From: Alkalihalobacillus sp. TS-13
Lineage (GTDB): Bacteria; Bacillota; Bacilli; Bacillales; Fictibacillaceae
DNA: 64,000 nt
Reading direction: 5' to 3'
NCBI RefSeq assembly: GCF_019720915.1
Contig: NZ_JAHKSI010000001.1
Span: forward strand, 3,224,001 to 3,288,000
Shown here: piece by piece, positions 1-8,478 of the stretch
How positions within the stretch are numbered: the stretch's first letter is position 1
Layout of the letters: the number at the start of each line of letters is the position of its first letter
Program-made: the position numbers and the translations under genes
Notes under the pieces: model-generated
What the model was told of the DNA's origin: nothing
Databases searched by the model: none
What the model saw: only the letters and a program-made list of their open reading frames with translations

Positions 1-691
1 CTTGCTGGACCAAACCTTCACCCTGGTCCACTTGTTCGATAGCTTGTCCAACCGCAGTTCCAGGCTCGACTCTGAATCGGTTATCACCTGACGATTCCAA
101 CAACTGTGGACGGACAACTTCAGCCAAAGCCAAACGACCGGCATCAACGACCGTACCATCGGGCATTTTTGCTTGAATCGTGCCATTTCCACTGATCGAA
201 ATCGAATCGAAACCTACGGGCACCTCGATCGGGCCGTCTTCGCTCATGACACGATCCCCATTCGCAGCAGTAAGTTGTAATTGATCAGGGTTTCCTTCTA
301 CTGGTGTTACGTAAAAAGACCCTTCTCTTGTATATTCAATGATTTCGACATTATTTTCAAGTCTTTTCGCAATTTGAAACATAACATTTGGATTTAACAA
401 GGCAACGTCCAGCGTTCTGCCCGTTTCGACAACGCCCCCCTGTTCCAGGCGAAGAGCTGTCCCTGAAACTCTCGCTCCACTTCCAAGACGGATCCCATCC
501 GGTGTCAATCGGCCTTCTTCTGCTTTCCGATTCGGCTGGTTGTTCGTCTCCTGGACAAGTAAATCAGCGAATTGCACATTGCGTCTCTTAAATCCATATG
601 TATTACTATTCGAAAGGTTATTTGAAATCGTGTCTAACTGACGCTGCAACTGGCCCATCGATACAGAAGCCGTAATCATCGATCGATTCAT
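1..691 (-). CDS. flhP: Flagellar hook-basal body protein FlhP (FlgG-like), C-terminus cut by window edge
   Basis: An open frame runs from an ATG at 691 to the left edge with no stop, so only about 230 N-terminal residues are visible. The N-terminus (MNRSMITASVSMGQLQRQLD, then TISNNLSNSNTYGFKR) is the conserved flagellar rod/hook signature in which an NNLSNxNTxGFK segment precedes the beta-rich body. A strong ribosome site (AGGAGG) sits just upstream. The gene follows flhO by about 50 bases, the same pair and order as B. subtilis mbl-flhO-flhP. The family builds the distal rod or hook-basal body. The role is assigned from the motif and synteny; the C-terminal half is outside the window. Confidence 0.88.
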   Translation of the reverse strand, partial: MNRSMITASVSMGQLQRQLDTISNNLSNSNTYGFKRRNVQFADLLVQETNNQPNRKAEEGRLTPDGIRLGSGARVSGTALRLEQGGVVETGRTLDVALLNPNVMFQIAKRLENNVEIIEYTREGSFYVTPVEGNPDQLQLTAANGDRVMSEDGPIEVPVGFDSISISGNGTIQAKMPDGTVVDAGRLALAEVVRPQLLESSGDNRFRVEPGTAVGQAIEQVDQGEGLVQQ

Positions 692-743
692 CTTTCTACC
701 TCCTGAAATCTATCCTGCTATAGTAAATCTGTTAATATCCAAA

Positions 744-1565
744 TCAGCCAAGTCTACCAATCTCATTTGATGCTTTTTCCATCGTCCGATCATATGCCTG
801 CAATACCTTTTGATTGGCTTCGAATGTCCGATATGCGTTCATCATCTCTACCATCGTCTGTTCGACATCCACGTTCGAGCGCTCAACGAATCCTTGTTTT
901 AATTGATAAGAAACTTCGGGGTTCCCGACTGCCGAAATGATCGCATCTTCATTACCTGCAAGGAAAAGGCCGTTGCCTTCTTTTTCTAATAGATTCGGAT
1001 TTTCGATCAGCGCGACATTCACCTGGGCACCCGCCTCTAAGATTCTGCCATTGGAATCCATCGTAAAATCAGAACCATCGACCTGGATCCGATTCCTGTC
1101 CGTATCTAGTACGAAATCACCGGTGCTCGTTACGAGATTTCCGTTAGCGTCCAGTGAAAAATTCCCATTCCGAGTCAAGCGGATCGCGTCTTCTTCATTT
1201 TGTACGGTAAAAAACAAAGCACCTTGCGCTCCGGTCTCTTCATTGATTGGGACTGCGCCTTGAAGAAGAGCAACATCAAGGTTGTTTCCAGTCTCCTGAA
1301 GGTCACCCTGTCGGAAATTCGGCATCGTTTCCTGCATGTAAACAGCTGTCGCAAGTGGTCCGACATGCTTACTCGTCGGAATCGCGTGCCCTCCTACGTT
1401 CGTTTCACCGAGCCGGCTCAACAACATTTGCGGAAAGGCGCGAAGTGAAGCCTGATCCGCTTTGAATCCGGGTGTATTGGCATTTGCTAGATTGTTCGTC
1501 AACAGATCCTGACGCCTTTGCTGCGAAATCATTCCGGACGCCGCTGTGTAAAAACCTCGAAACAT
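744..1565 (-). CDS. flhO: Flagellar hook-basal body protein FlhO (FlgF/FlgG-like)
   Basis: Predicted 273 residues starting MFRGFYTAASGMISQQRRQD, with the family's NNLANANTPGFK motif close behind and a C-terminal helix (MVEMMNAYRTFEANQKVLQ, then AYDRTMEKA) that matches the flagellar rod/hook C-terminal motif. The ATG at 1565 is preferred over one 12 codons upstream because GAGGAGG lies directly before it and homologues begin at MFRGFY. It is expected to be exported by the flagellar type III apparatus and to polymerise in the rod. It lies between mbl and flhP, as in B. subtilis, and could be transcribed with either. Confidence 0.92.
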   Translation of the reverse strand: MFRGFYTAASGMISQQRRQDLLTNNLANANTPGFKADQASLRAFPQMLLSRLGETNVGGHAIPTSKHVGPLATAVYMQETMPNFRQGDLQETGNNLDVALLQGAVPINEETGAQGALFFTVQNEEDAIRLTRNGNFSLDANGNLVTSTGDFVLDTDRNRIQVDGSDFTMDSNGRILEAGAQVNVALIENPNLLEKEGNGLFLAGNEDAIISAVGNPEVSYQLKQGFVERSNVDVEQTMVEMMNAYRTFEANQKVLQAYDRTMEKASNEIGRLG

Positions 1566-1676
1566 GCTGCTCTCCTCCTCTGTTTTTCCAAAGCACTGCA
1601 TTGCAATGGCTTGTCCATTTTAAAAACTAGTAAAAAGATGATCGCTAGAAAGTCATTGGTAGTTTCAGTCGCTCGT

Positions 1677-2678
1677 TCAAGACGTTTTTTGCTTCGGTAA
1701 CTTGTCGATATGTTCGAGCATCAAGCCCGTTCCGCGAGCCACGCAAGTCAACGGATCATCGGCAACATGAACCGGTACCTTCAATTCTTCGGCAAAAAGC
1801 TGTTCGATTCCATGTAAAAGTGCACCGCCGCCCGTTAGGATGATTCCTCGGTCGATGATGTCAGCTGAAAGCTCAGGAGGTGTTTTTTCGAGTACGCTTT
1901 TCGCAGCCATCACAATGGAATGGACAGATTCATTCAACGCTTCCTCTATCTCTGTAGACCTGATCGTGATGTTACGCGGCAAACCGCTGACCATATCACG
2001 GCCGCGGATTTCCATTTCTTCGTCACGAGCTCCTGGAAAGACCGTCGCTACCTCTATCTTGATGCTCTCGGAGGTCCGTTCTCCGATAAGAAGCTTGTAC
2101 TTCTGTTTTATGTATTGAAGGATGTCCTGATCGAACTTGTCCCCCGCCACTTTAATCGAAGAGGCGGTGACGATATCGCCCATGGATAAAACGGCAACAT
2201 CTGATGTCCCACCGCCTATGTCAACGACCATGTTCCCATATGGTTGAAAAATGTCCATACCAGCACCAATCGCAGCAACTTTCGGCTCCTCTTCAAGAAA
2301 TACGTGTTTTGCTCCACTTTTTTGAGCAGCTTCACGGATTGCTTTTTGTTCAACGGTCGTAATGTTGGTCGGGGTACAGATCAAAATTCTCGGCTTGCCT
2401 ATCAGCCCCCTTACATTAATCTTATCCAAGAAATATTTGAGCATCGCTTCAGTCATTTCGAAATCTGCGATCACCCCATCTTTCAATGGTCTATTTGCGA
2501 CGATATTTCCAGGAGTTCGCCCCACCATCCTTCGAGCTGCTTCACCAACCTCTAAAACCCGATTCAGGTTATTATCGATGGCAACGACTGATGGTTCGTC
2601 GAGGACAATCCCCCGTCCTTTGACATAAATGAGTACGTTCGCGGTACCCAGATCAATGCCCACATCTCTAGAAAACAT
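1677..2678 (-). CDS. mbl: MreB-family rod-shape protein Mbl
   Basis: 333 residues of the MreB/actin fold: phosphate-1 loop near the start (DLGTANVLIY), connecting segment GGGTSDVAVLS, and the adenosine-binding GGGALLHGIEQL close to the C-terminus. MreB paralogues form membrane-associated filaments that position the elongation peptidoglycan machinery. Mbl is chosen over MreB because of the order spoIIID-mbl-flhO-flhP, which is that of B. subtilis mbl. The start has a GGGAGGAT ribosome site. Length matches the family. Sequence alone cannot separate Mbl from MreB without alignment. Confidence 0.92.
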   Translation of the reverse strand: MFSRDVGIDLGTANVLIYVKGRGIVLDEPSVVAIDNNLNRVLEVGEAARRMVGRTPGNIVANRPLKDGVIADFEMTEAMLKYFLDKINVRGLIGKPRILICTPTNITTVEQKAIREAAQKSGAKHVFLEEEPKVAAIGAGMDIFQPYGNMVVDIGGGTSDVAVLSMGDIVTASSIKVAGDKFDQDILQYIKQKYKLLIGERTSESIKIEVATVFPGARDEEMEIRGRDMVSGLPRNITIRSTEIEEALNESVHSIVMAAKSVLEKTPPELSADIIDRGIILTGGGALLHGIEQLFAEELKVPVHVADDPLTCVARGTGLMLEHIDKLPKQKTS

Positions 2679-2826
2679 GCGGTAAATCCTCCCTATTACA
2701 GACTAGTTCTATTGGTAGTATGATTTGTTAAATTTATGTAGTTCATCCATTTTATAAGTTTACCATAGTTTGTGTAGAATAGGGACAGAATTTGTCAAAA
2801 AATAGTACTTAATCACTACCCAAAAA

Positions 2827-3093
2827 TTAATTGACCACCTTTTCGGTCGATTTTTTGTATTTTTCCCGAGTAGCTTCTCCCCCGCGGAGATGTCGTACCG
2901 ATTTATGGTACTCCAAAATCTCTTTGACACTGTTGGCCAACTCCGGGTTAATTTCAGGTAATCGTTCCGTTAAATCTTTGTGGACAGTACTTTTCGAAAC
3001 ACCGAATTCCTTCGCGATCATTCGAACGGTTTTTCTTGTCTCCACGATATACCTGCCTATCTTGATGGTTCGTTCTTTGATGTAATCGTGCAC
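2827..3093 (-). CDS. spoIIID: Sporulation transcriptional regulator SpoIIID
   Basis: 88 residues beginning MHDYIKERTIKIGRYIVETR with a central helix-turn-helix (MIAKEFGVSKSTVHKDL, about residues 25-41) and a basic C-terminal helix (RHLRGGEATREKYKKS). SpoIIID is the small mother-cell DNA-binding protein that activates and represses sigma-E and sigma-K genes. The start codon is GTG at 3093, with GGGAGGCG upstream. Length agrees with the family. It precedes mbl by about 150 bases, as in B. subtilis. The upstream region holds the first 48-bp repeat array and not spoIIQ, because a four-gene block has been inserted. Confidence 0.95.
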   Translation of the reverse strand: MHDYIKERTIKIGRYIVETRKTVRMIAKEFGVSKSTVHKDLTERLPEINPELANSVKEILEYHKSVRHLRGGEATREKYKKSTEKVVN

Positions 3094-3442
3094 ACCACTC
3101 GCCTCCCTAAATTGGATGTAAGAGGTGCGAAATGAGACTTCAATATCTAGGCTGCGAAATGTTAAATTGTCATCTTCCCCCTATGAACAAAATGACTGCT
3201 AAGCTCGCACGCAGCTTTACTTAGACTTCTCATCGCGGTCCCCTAAAGTTCGTTTTGTAACATTTTATTATTAGGGAGGTGGTTATATACCTAAAAGTCA
3301 AGTGGGACAAGGGAATTTGTTTACTTTTTATTGAAACAGCCCTCAAAAACGCTTGCCGCACAGTGTCCACCGCTCACAAACAAGCCAATAAAATGTACGA
3401 AAAGTTAGAAAATTTATTTGTTCGATGCTACACTTCGGTGCC
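3094..3442. other. Intergenic stretch upstream of spoIIID
   Basis: About 350 bases without a convincing gene. It must hold the spoIIID promoter; an ATATT near 3171-3175 could be part of a sigma-E -35 element, but the matching -10 is poor, so no promoter is called. The remaining gap to 3957 is the 48-bp repeat array plus about 310 AT-rich bases (3647-3957) leading to the ATP-grasp gene, in which nothing else was recognised. Confidence 0.4.
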
Positions 3443-3646
3443 GGTGCCTGGCACGACAATTTCGCCGTTGGGCCGCAACGGTTTTGATATGGTGCCAGGT
3501 ACAGTTTTGAATCCCTTGTGCGGCAAGGACTTTGGAAGTGTGCCTGGCACCGATTTGGATCTCTTCTCCCGCAAGGACTTTGGAAGTGTGCCTGACACCG
3601 ATTTGGATCTCTTCTCCCGTAAGGCTTTTGAAAGTGTGCCTGGTAC
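3443..3646. repeat. 48-bp-period array of a 12-bp near-palindrome (array 1, five cores)
   Basis: Cores of the form GGTGCCTGGCAC/TGTGCCTGGTAC begin at 3443, 3491, 3539, 3587 and 3635, exactly 48 bases apart. The 36-base spacers resemble each other (for example CGATTTGGATCTCTTCTCCC shared by units 3 and 4). Because 48 is a multiple of three and the core reads Val-Pro-Gly-Thr on both strands, spurious reading frames stay open. Spacers 1 and 2 are related to array 3 (9502-9609) in inverted orientation. The function is unknown. Confidence 0.9.
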
Positions 3647-3957
3647 AGCCAACCGGTATGGCCAACCTTCTTTCGCCTCATTTTTTGCGGTTTTCATACA
3701 GATTTTTTGCTCTTGTGTTAAAACTTTTAATGATTCATCCTCGTTCGACAGTATTAGTGTTTTTCTTGCCTTGATAAAGGGATCTCTATAGTGTATTCTT
3801 GAAATGTTAGAATTTTCGAATAAATGTTTTTTTGTTCACATCTTACCTACATAGCTACATACGACTCACCTGCATCGAGACACAGCTTCATCCAAACATT
3901 CGAGCCAAATTCCAACACAAAAAACAAAAAGAACATAATAACGGGAGGGGACATTGA

Positions 3958-5388
3958 ATGTTCAAAACTTATGAAACCGATTCATTCTTTGATGAAATGC
4001 TCCAGGAAAGAGGAAGGCCGCGTGCACATTATCAAACCCTCTATGATCAATTATCCGCCCTTCCCGAGGATGAACTGCAAGCCCGCCATGAAGCTGCTCA
4101 GCAGAACTTCCTCAGACAGGGCATCACCTTCACCGTCTATAACGACGATCAGGGTGCGGAGCGTACGATCCCTTTCGATTTCGTCCCGAACATCATTCCG
4201 AAGGATGAATGGAAGAAGCTTGAAAAGGGCCTCATTCAACGTGTCAAAGCTCTTAATCTATTTTTAGACGACGTCTACAACGGCCAGCAGATTTTGAAGG
4301 ATGGCCTCATTCCCCGAGAACTCGTCGTCACCTGTAAACACTTTTATCCCCAGGTAACGAAAATCAAAGTTCCACGAAGAAACCATATTTTTATGGCTGG
4401 TATAGATCTGATCAAAGACGAAAACGGAGAGTTCCGCGTCCTTGAGGACAATCTCAGGAATCCGTCCGGACTATCCTACGTGTTCCAGAACCGTTACGTC
4501 ATGCGTCACGTTTTCCCTGACTTTTTCCAGGACTATGATGTTGTCTCACTCGAAAACCAGTTCACGCACATCCATGACGCTCTTTCTTCCATCGCGCCGA
4601 ACAATGTCTCAAACCCGAACATCGTACTCCTTACCCCTGGTGTCTATAACTCTGCTTATTTTGATCATAGTTTCATAGCTCAGCAGCTCGGCATTGAACT
4701 TGTCGAAGGACGTGACCTGCTCGTCCGCGACCGTATCGTCTATATGAAAACGACGAGAGGGCTGAAACGCGTCGACGTCATTTATCGCCGCATTGACGAT
4801 GATTTCCTCGATCCGCTCGAGTTCCGTTCTGATTCCATGCTAGGGGTCGCCGGTCTTCTCGATGCTTACCGCGCCGGCAACGTAACCATCAGCAACGGGA
4901 TCGGAAACGGCGTGGCTGACGACAAAGCAATCTATCATTATGTACCTAACATGATTCGCTATTACCTTGGTGAAGAGCCGATCATCCGCAATGTCGAGAC
5001 GTATTTTTTACGAGATGAAGAACAACGGAAATATGTACTCGAAAATCTCGATCAACTCGTTGTAAAACAGACGGACGGTTCAGGCGGTTATAATCTTTTG
5101 ATCGGACCTCATGCAACCGAACAAGAACTCGAAGACTACCGGATCCAGATTGAAAAGAATCCATCCAACTACATTGCACAGCCAATGGTCAACCTTTCAC
5201 GGCTTCCTGTTTTTAGAGGGAAAAATTTCGCTGGCTGCCACATCGACGTCCGCGCATTCATCTTCAACGGGGAACATCCGCATGTTTTCCCTGGCGGCCT
5301 GACAAGGGTTGCGCTGAAAGAAGGCTCGCTCGTCGTCAATTCTTCACAGGGCGGCGGCGGAAAAGATACGTGGGTCATGACCGATTAA
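3958..5388 (+). CDS. Circularly permuted ATP-grasp family protein (DUF404/DUF407 type)
   Basis: 476 residues. The hallmarks of the circularly permuted ATP-grasp family are visible: VLEDNLRNPSGLSYV (about residues 161-175), VDVIYRRIDDDFLDP (about 273-287), LVVKQTDGSGGYNLL (about 364-378) and a C-terminal FPGGLTRVA. ATP-grasp enzymes join a carboxylate to an amine through an acyl-phosphate. Here the substrate is unknown, though comparative genomics has proposed peptide or amide synthesis for this family. The ATG at 3958 follows GGGAGGGGAC. It is the first gene of a tight operon with the alpha-E protein (12-base gap) and a transglutaminase, the usual trio. The block is an insertion relative to B. 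subtilis. Confidence 0.88.
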   Translation: MFKTYETDSFFDEMLQERGRPRAHYQTLYDQLSALPEDELQARHEAAQQNFLRQGITFTVYNDDQGAERTIPFDFVPNIIPKDEWKKLEKGLIQRVKALNLFLDDVYNGQQILKDGLIPRELVVTCKHFYPQVTKIKVPRRNHIFMAGIDLIKDENGEFRVLEDNLRNPSGLSYVFQNRYVMRHVFPDFFQDYDVVSLENQFTHIHDALSSIAPNNVSNPNIVLLTPGVYNSAYFDHSFIAQQLGIELVEGRDLLVRDRIVYMKTTRGLKRVDVIYRRIDDDFLDPLEFRSDSMLGVAGLLDAYRAGNVTISNGIGNGVADDKAIYHYVPNMIRYYLGEEPIIRNVETYFLRDEEQRKYVLENLDQLVVKQTDGSGGYNLLIGPHATEQELEDYRIQIEKNPSNYIAQPMVNLSRLPVFRGKNFAGCHIDVRAFIFNGEHPHVFPGGLTRVALKEGSLVVNSSQGGGGKDTWVMTD

Positions 5389-5400
5389 GGAGGGACAAGC

Positions 5401-6342
5401 ATGCTTAGCAGAGTTTCGAATTCACTTTACTGGATGTCACGTAATATTGAGCGCGCGGAAAATACCGCCCGACTCATTTCTGTACGCCTGATCGGCAGCA
5501 TCGAACACAAAGAAAACCACTGGGATGAACTGATTTCGATCAGTGGCGCCAACGATGAATTCGAAAAGCGCTACGATCACTACGATGCCAGATCCGTCAT
5601 GGACTTCATGTCGTTCTCAAGCGACAACTCAAACTCGATCTTGAATTGTGTAAAATTGGCGCGTGAGGATGCACGGGCGATCCGCGAAATCATCCCGCAG
5701 GAATTATGGGAAATGATGAATTCCTTCTATTGGGAAGTCAAACAATATAAGTACGAAAACTGGACGGTCGATACGATCGATGATTTTTATCAGATGATCA
5801 TCCGCCAGTCTGCCCTATTTCAGGGGATTGTTGAAGCGACGCTATCGTTTGATGAGGCCTATCTGTTCATCAAAATGGCGAAATTCATTGAACGCGCAGA
5901 AAAAACGTCCCGCATTCTCAATATCTACTATTACCGTTCTGAGGATCCGGAGCATAACGATCCTTCCCTCTACCGCCACTGGTTCGCGGTCTTGCAATCG
6001 GTCAGCGGGCACGAGGCTTACTTGAAAAAGCACCATCCGTTCATCACCGGTGAGCGAGTGATTGAGTTCCTCTTGTTTGACGAAGCTTTCCCACGTTCGA
6101 TCAATTACTGTTTGGAACAGGTGTACAATGTGTTCCAGGAGCTTGAAAACGGAAAAATCGAGCATTATTCGGAGGATCTGCATCAATTGATCGCCCAGAT
6201 GCGACAGGATTTTAAAACGATGTCTGTCATTGACGTCATCACAGAGGATATCCATCAATTTTTACAAAAGTTCCAGTCCAATTGCTTTCAGCTTGGCCGT
6301 TTGATCAATAAAACCTACTATCTTGGAGAAGTCGGCGTATGA
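5401..6342 (+). CDS. Alpha-E domain protein (DUF403)
   Basis: 313 residues, almost wholly helical, starting MLSRVSNSLYWMSRNIERAE and continuing NTARLISVRL, the diagnostic start of the alpha-E family. It contains a second family-like segment LFIKMAKFIERAEKTSRILN near residues 155-174. No catalytic motif is known. The family nearly always accompanies the circularly permuted ATP-grasp protein and a transglutaminase, as here, and may be a partner or carrier subunit. GGAGGG precedes the ATG at 5401. The end overlaps the next start by four bases, suggesting translational coupling. Confidence 0.88.
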   Translation: MLSRVSNSLYWMSRNIERAENTARLISVRLIGSIEHKENHWDELISISGANDEFEKRYDHYDARSVMDFMSFSSDNSNSILNCVKLAREDARAIREIIPQELWEMMNSFYWEVKQYKYENWTVDTIDDFYQMIIRQSALFQGIVEATLSFDEAYLFIKMAKFIERAEKTSRILNIYYYRSEDPEHNDPSLYRHWFAVLQSVSGHEAYLKKHHPFITGERVIEFLLFDEAFPRSINYCLEQVYNVFQELENGKIEHYSEDLHQLIAQMRQDFKTMSVIDVITEDIHQFLQKFQSNCFQLGRLINKTYYLGEVGV

Positions 6343-7205
6343 AATACAGGGTCACCCAGCATACACACTACACATACGAGCAACCAGTGAGCCAGAGCAT
6401 CAATCAATTCCGGCTGAAGCCGATTGATGACGTGAAACAGGAATGCATTTCTTTTAAAAAAGAGATTACCCCGAACGTCCCGTCGTATGTCCATTACGAT
6501 TATTGGGGCAATCACGTGGAGACGTTCTATGCATGGGAGGACCATGATGAGCTTTTGCTCATGACGACATCTGAAGTGATGATCGATCCGTACGCTTTCA
6601 AGGAGGCTTATGCGTTCAGCTCCCAGATGAAGGACGCACTGGTCTCAAACGCGTTCAGGGAACAGTATGCAGAGTTTTTGATGAAGACGGATTACACGAC
6701 GCTTTCTGATGAGATATGTAAGGAAATTACCGACCCGTTATGGAACCAATGCGATGATCCTTTTGAATTCGTAAAACTGGTGAACAAGTATATATACGAT
6801 ACTTTCACCTACACGCCTGGGTCGACGACGGTAAACACGACCGCTTCGGAAGCTCTGGAAAATAAGGTCGGAGTCTGCCAGGATTACACCCATTTAATGC
6901 TGGCGTTATGTCGATCACGTGGAATCCCTGCCCGATATGTGAGTGGTTATCTGTATATCGGTGAAAATTCAGCCATGCGCGGTGATGCTGCTACGCATGC
7001 CTGGGTCGAGATAAAGCTTCCGACGGCCGGCTGGATCGGTTTCGACCCGACGAATAACGTCCTTGTAAAAGATCAGCATATCCGTATCGCGGTCGGACGT
7101 GATTATGGAGACATCGTCCCGTTGAAGGGTGTCTACCACGGAGGCGTTCAGAAACTTGATGTGAAGGTCAGCGTTTATGCGTTAGAGGAAAATGTAACAG
7201 CTTGA
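6339..7205 (+). CDS. Transglutaminase-like cysteine protease family protein
   Basis: 288 residues: an N-terminal beta region typical of bacterial transglutaminase-like proteins (MKYRVTQHTHYTYEQPVSQS) followed by the papain-like core. The catalytic triad can be placed at Cys180 (VGVCQDYTHLML), His220 (THAWVEI) and Asp236 (GWIGFDPTNN). No signal peptide is visible, so a cytoplasmic protein is expected. Members act as proteases or acyltransferases; the substrate is unknown. It is the last gene of the ATP-grasp/alpha-E/transglutaminase operon, overlapping its neighbour by four bases and followed by a strong bidirectional hairpin. Confidence 0.9.
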   Translation: MKYRVTQHTHYTYEQPVSQSINQFRLKPIDDVKQECISFKKEITPNVPSYVHYDYWGNHVETFYAWEDHDELLLMTTSEVMIDPYAFKEAYAFSSQMKDALVSNAFREQYAEFLMKTDYTTLSDEICKEITDPLWNQCDDPFEFVKLVNKYIYDTFTYTPGSTTVNTTASEALENKVGVCQDYTHLMLALCRSRGIPARYVSGYLYIGENSAMRGDAATHAWVEIKLPTAGWIGFDPTNNVLVKDQHIRIAVGRDYGDIVPLKGVYHGGVQKLDVKVSVYALEENVTA

Positions 7206-7210
7206 TAGGG

Positions 7211-7246
7211 AAAAAAGCGGAAGGCTTGGCGGCCCTCCGCTTTTTG
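7211..7246. terminator. Bidirectional intrinsic terminator
   Basis: AAAAGCGGA and TCCGCTTTTT flank a GC-rich inner stem, giving a hairpin with A-tract on one side and T-tract on the other. It lies between the convergent transglutaminase and DUF1028 genes and can serve both. Confidence 0.85.
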
Positions 7247-7256
7247 TGTTGGTTTT

Positions 7257-8138
7257 TTATTGCGTTTTTTTCATGAAGTCGAGGATCTCCAAGTCGATGT
7301 ATCCTCGTTTCTGTTCGCGTTCTTCAAAATTCTCCTGATGGATGAGCACGCGCAAGGCGTCCAAAACGGCGTCCTCGGAATGTTCGTCGCTTCTTTCAAG
7401 ATAGCCAAGTCGCTCAAGCTCAAACGCGAGCTGCTGGAAAACATCTCCTTTTACCTCGGCGATCTTCTCTTCTTTTGATCGTGAAAAATAAAGCTGATGT
7501 AGATCATGGATGCGGATCAATTCTTTGATCGGTTCCTTGTGATCGTCGACACGAAGATCGATGGAACGGTCATTGTAGCCGCCATAACCGCCTTTATCCT
7601 TCACGATTAAGAGGGCTGCGGACTGCTTTCCACGGCTATCTCCACCAGCATGTTGGCCAGCGTTAAGAGCAGTGAGAAGGCATTGAGCCAAGGTGCCTGT
7701 GGTGCTCTCGAACGCCGCTCCCATCTGATCGACGGTTTCCTGATTGACGAGAATGTTCCCTTGCGCAGCATAATGCTTACCCGTACGGCCGCCAGCCCAA
7801 TCATAGCACTCCTTACCCGTAAAAGTCGCGGGATTCCCCTTTGCATCAACGATTCCGACCTGGCGGAGCTCCCGCTGCTCATCTTTTTCCGTCAATAATC
7901 TGATCGTTTCTTCAGCAGACTTACCTGACGCCATATGCTCAAGACCTTTCGGGCCGTAAGACGTGTTAGCGAACGACTGTGTCGCCACCGCCCCGACCCC
8001 CGCTTTCGCCCATGGAACAACAGATCCCACACCGATGAACTTCGACTGAACCGCAATACCTAGCTCTTCTGTTTCTGGATCAAAACCGACAATAGAAAAC
8101 GTAGCTACCAAATCCTTCGGAATCTTCCCTGTATACAT
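7257..8138 (-). CDS. DUF1028 family protein (Ntn-hydrolase-like)
   Basis: 293 residues from ATG at 8138, chosen because AAGGGAG lies upstream and the family begins close to the ATFSIVGFDPETEELGIAVQ segment. The DUF1028 family has a predicted N-terminal-nucleophile hydrolase fold. Conserved stretches seen include GVGAVATQSFANTSYG, GILDA-like VGIVDAKGNPA and AQGNILVN. The long C-terminal extension (about residues 215-293) is acidic and helical. The substrate is unknown; relatives appear near peptide-processing genes. It is convergent with the ATP-grasp trio, so any functional link is only positional. It is absent at this site in B. subtilis. Confidence 0.85.
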   Translation of the reverse strand: MYTGKIPKDLVATFSIVGFDPETEELGIAVQSKFIGVGSVVPWAKAGVGAVATQSFANTSYGPKGLEHMASGKSAEETIRLLTEKDEQRELRQVGIVDAKGNPATFTGKECYDWAGGRTGKHYAAQGNILVNQETVDQMGAAFESTTGTLAQCLLTALNAGQHAGGDSRGKQSAALLIVKDKGGYGGYNDRSIDLRVDDHKEPIKELIRIHDLHQLYFSRSKEEKIAEVKGDVFQQLAFELERLGYLERSDEHSEDAVLDALRVLIHQENFEEREQKRGYIDLEILDFMKKTQ

Positions 8139-8237
8139 GAACGAACACTCTCCCTTCTCAACCTCTAACCAGTAATTCTCGATGTCCACCCCATTCCCCT
8201 TTTCACCCGAGAAAAAACGTGAACCAGTTCCTTAGGC

Positions 8238-8394
8238 TGTACCAGGCACCGATTACGAAGCCCTCCCTCAGAAGGAATCTCAATCGGTGCCTGGTACACT
8301 TTCAAACCCCTTGCTACGCTTGGGTTTCTGTTCGGTGCCTGGTACACTTTCAGAATCCTTCTCTCCCAACGCTTCTCTGGAAGTGCCAGGCACC
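8238..8394. repeat. 48-bp-period array of a 12-bp near-palindrome (array 2, four cores)
   Basis: Cores start at 8238, 8286, 8334 and 8382 (TGTACCAGGCAC, GGTGCCTGGTAC twice, AGTGCCAGGCAC), again exactly 48 bases apart. The spacers share CTTTCA-AANCC(C)TT elements with array 3. The array fills most of the gap between the DUF1028 gene and the spoIIQ terminator; no gene is supported here. Confidence 0.9.
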
Positions 8395-8414
8395 GAGGCA
8401 GACACCAAGACAAG

Positions 8415-8441
8415 AAAAAAGCTCTGGAGTTTCTCCAGAGC
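8415..8441 (-). terminator. Intrinsic terminator of spoIIQ
   Basis: GCTCTGGAG and CTCCAGAGC form a perfect 9-bp stem with a three-base loop (8421-8441); six As on the plus strand (8415-8420) give the U-tract for minus-strand transcripts. It lies 38 bases past the spoIIQ stop. Confidence 0.88.
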
Positions 8442-8478
8442 TTGTCTAGTGTTTATTTGTTTTGACGCTTTAGTGGTT

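Noticed and set aside
3443-3646. CRISPR-like array
   Set aside because: The repeats are only 12 bases, the 36-base spacers resemble each other and recur inverted at 9502, and no cas gene is present.
3279-3791. Open frames on both strands through the 48-bp array
   Set aside because: They stay open because the period is a multiple of three; they have no ribosome site and low-complexity VPGT-type translation. The same holds for frames near 8219-8537 and 9400-9609.
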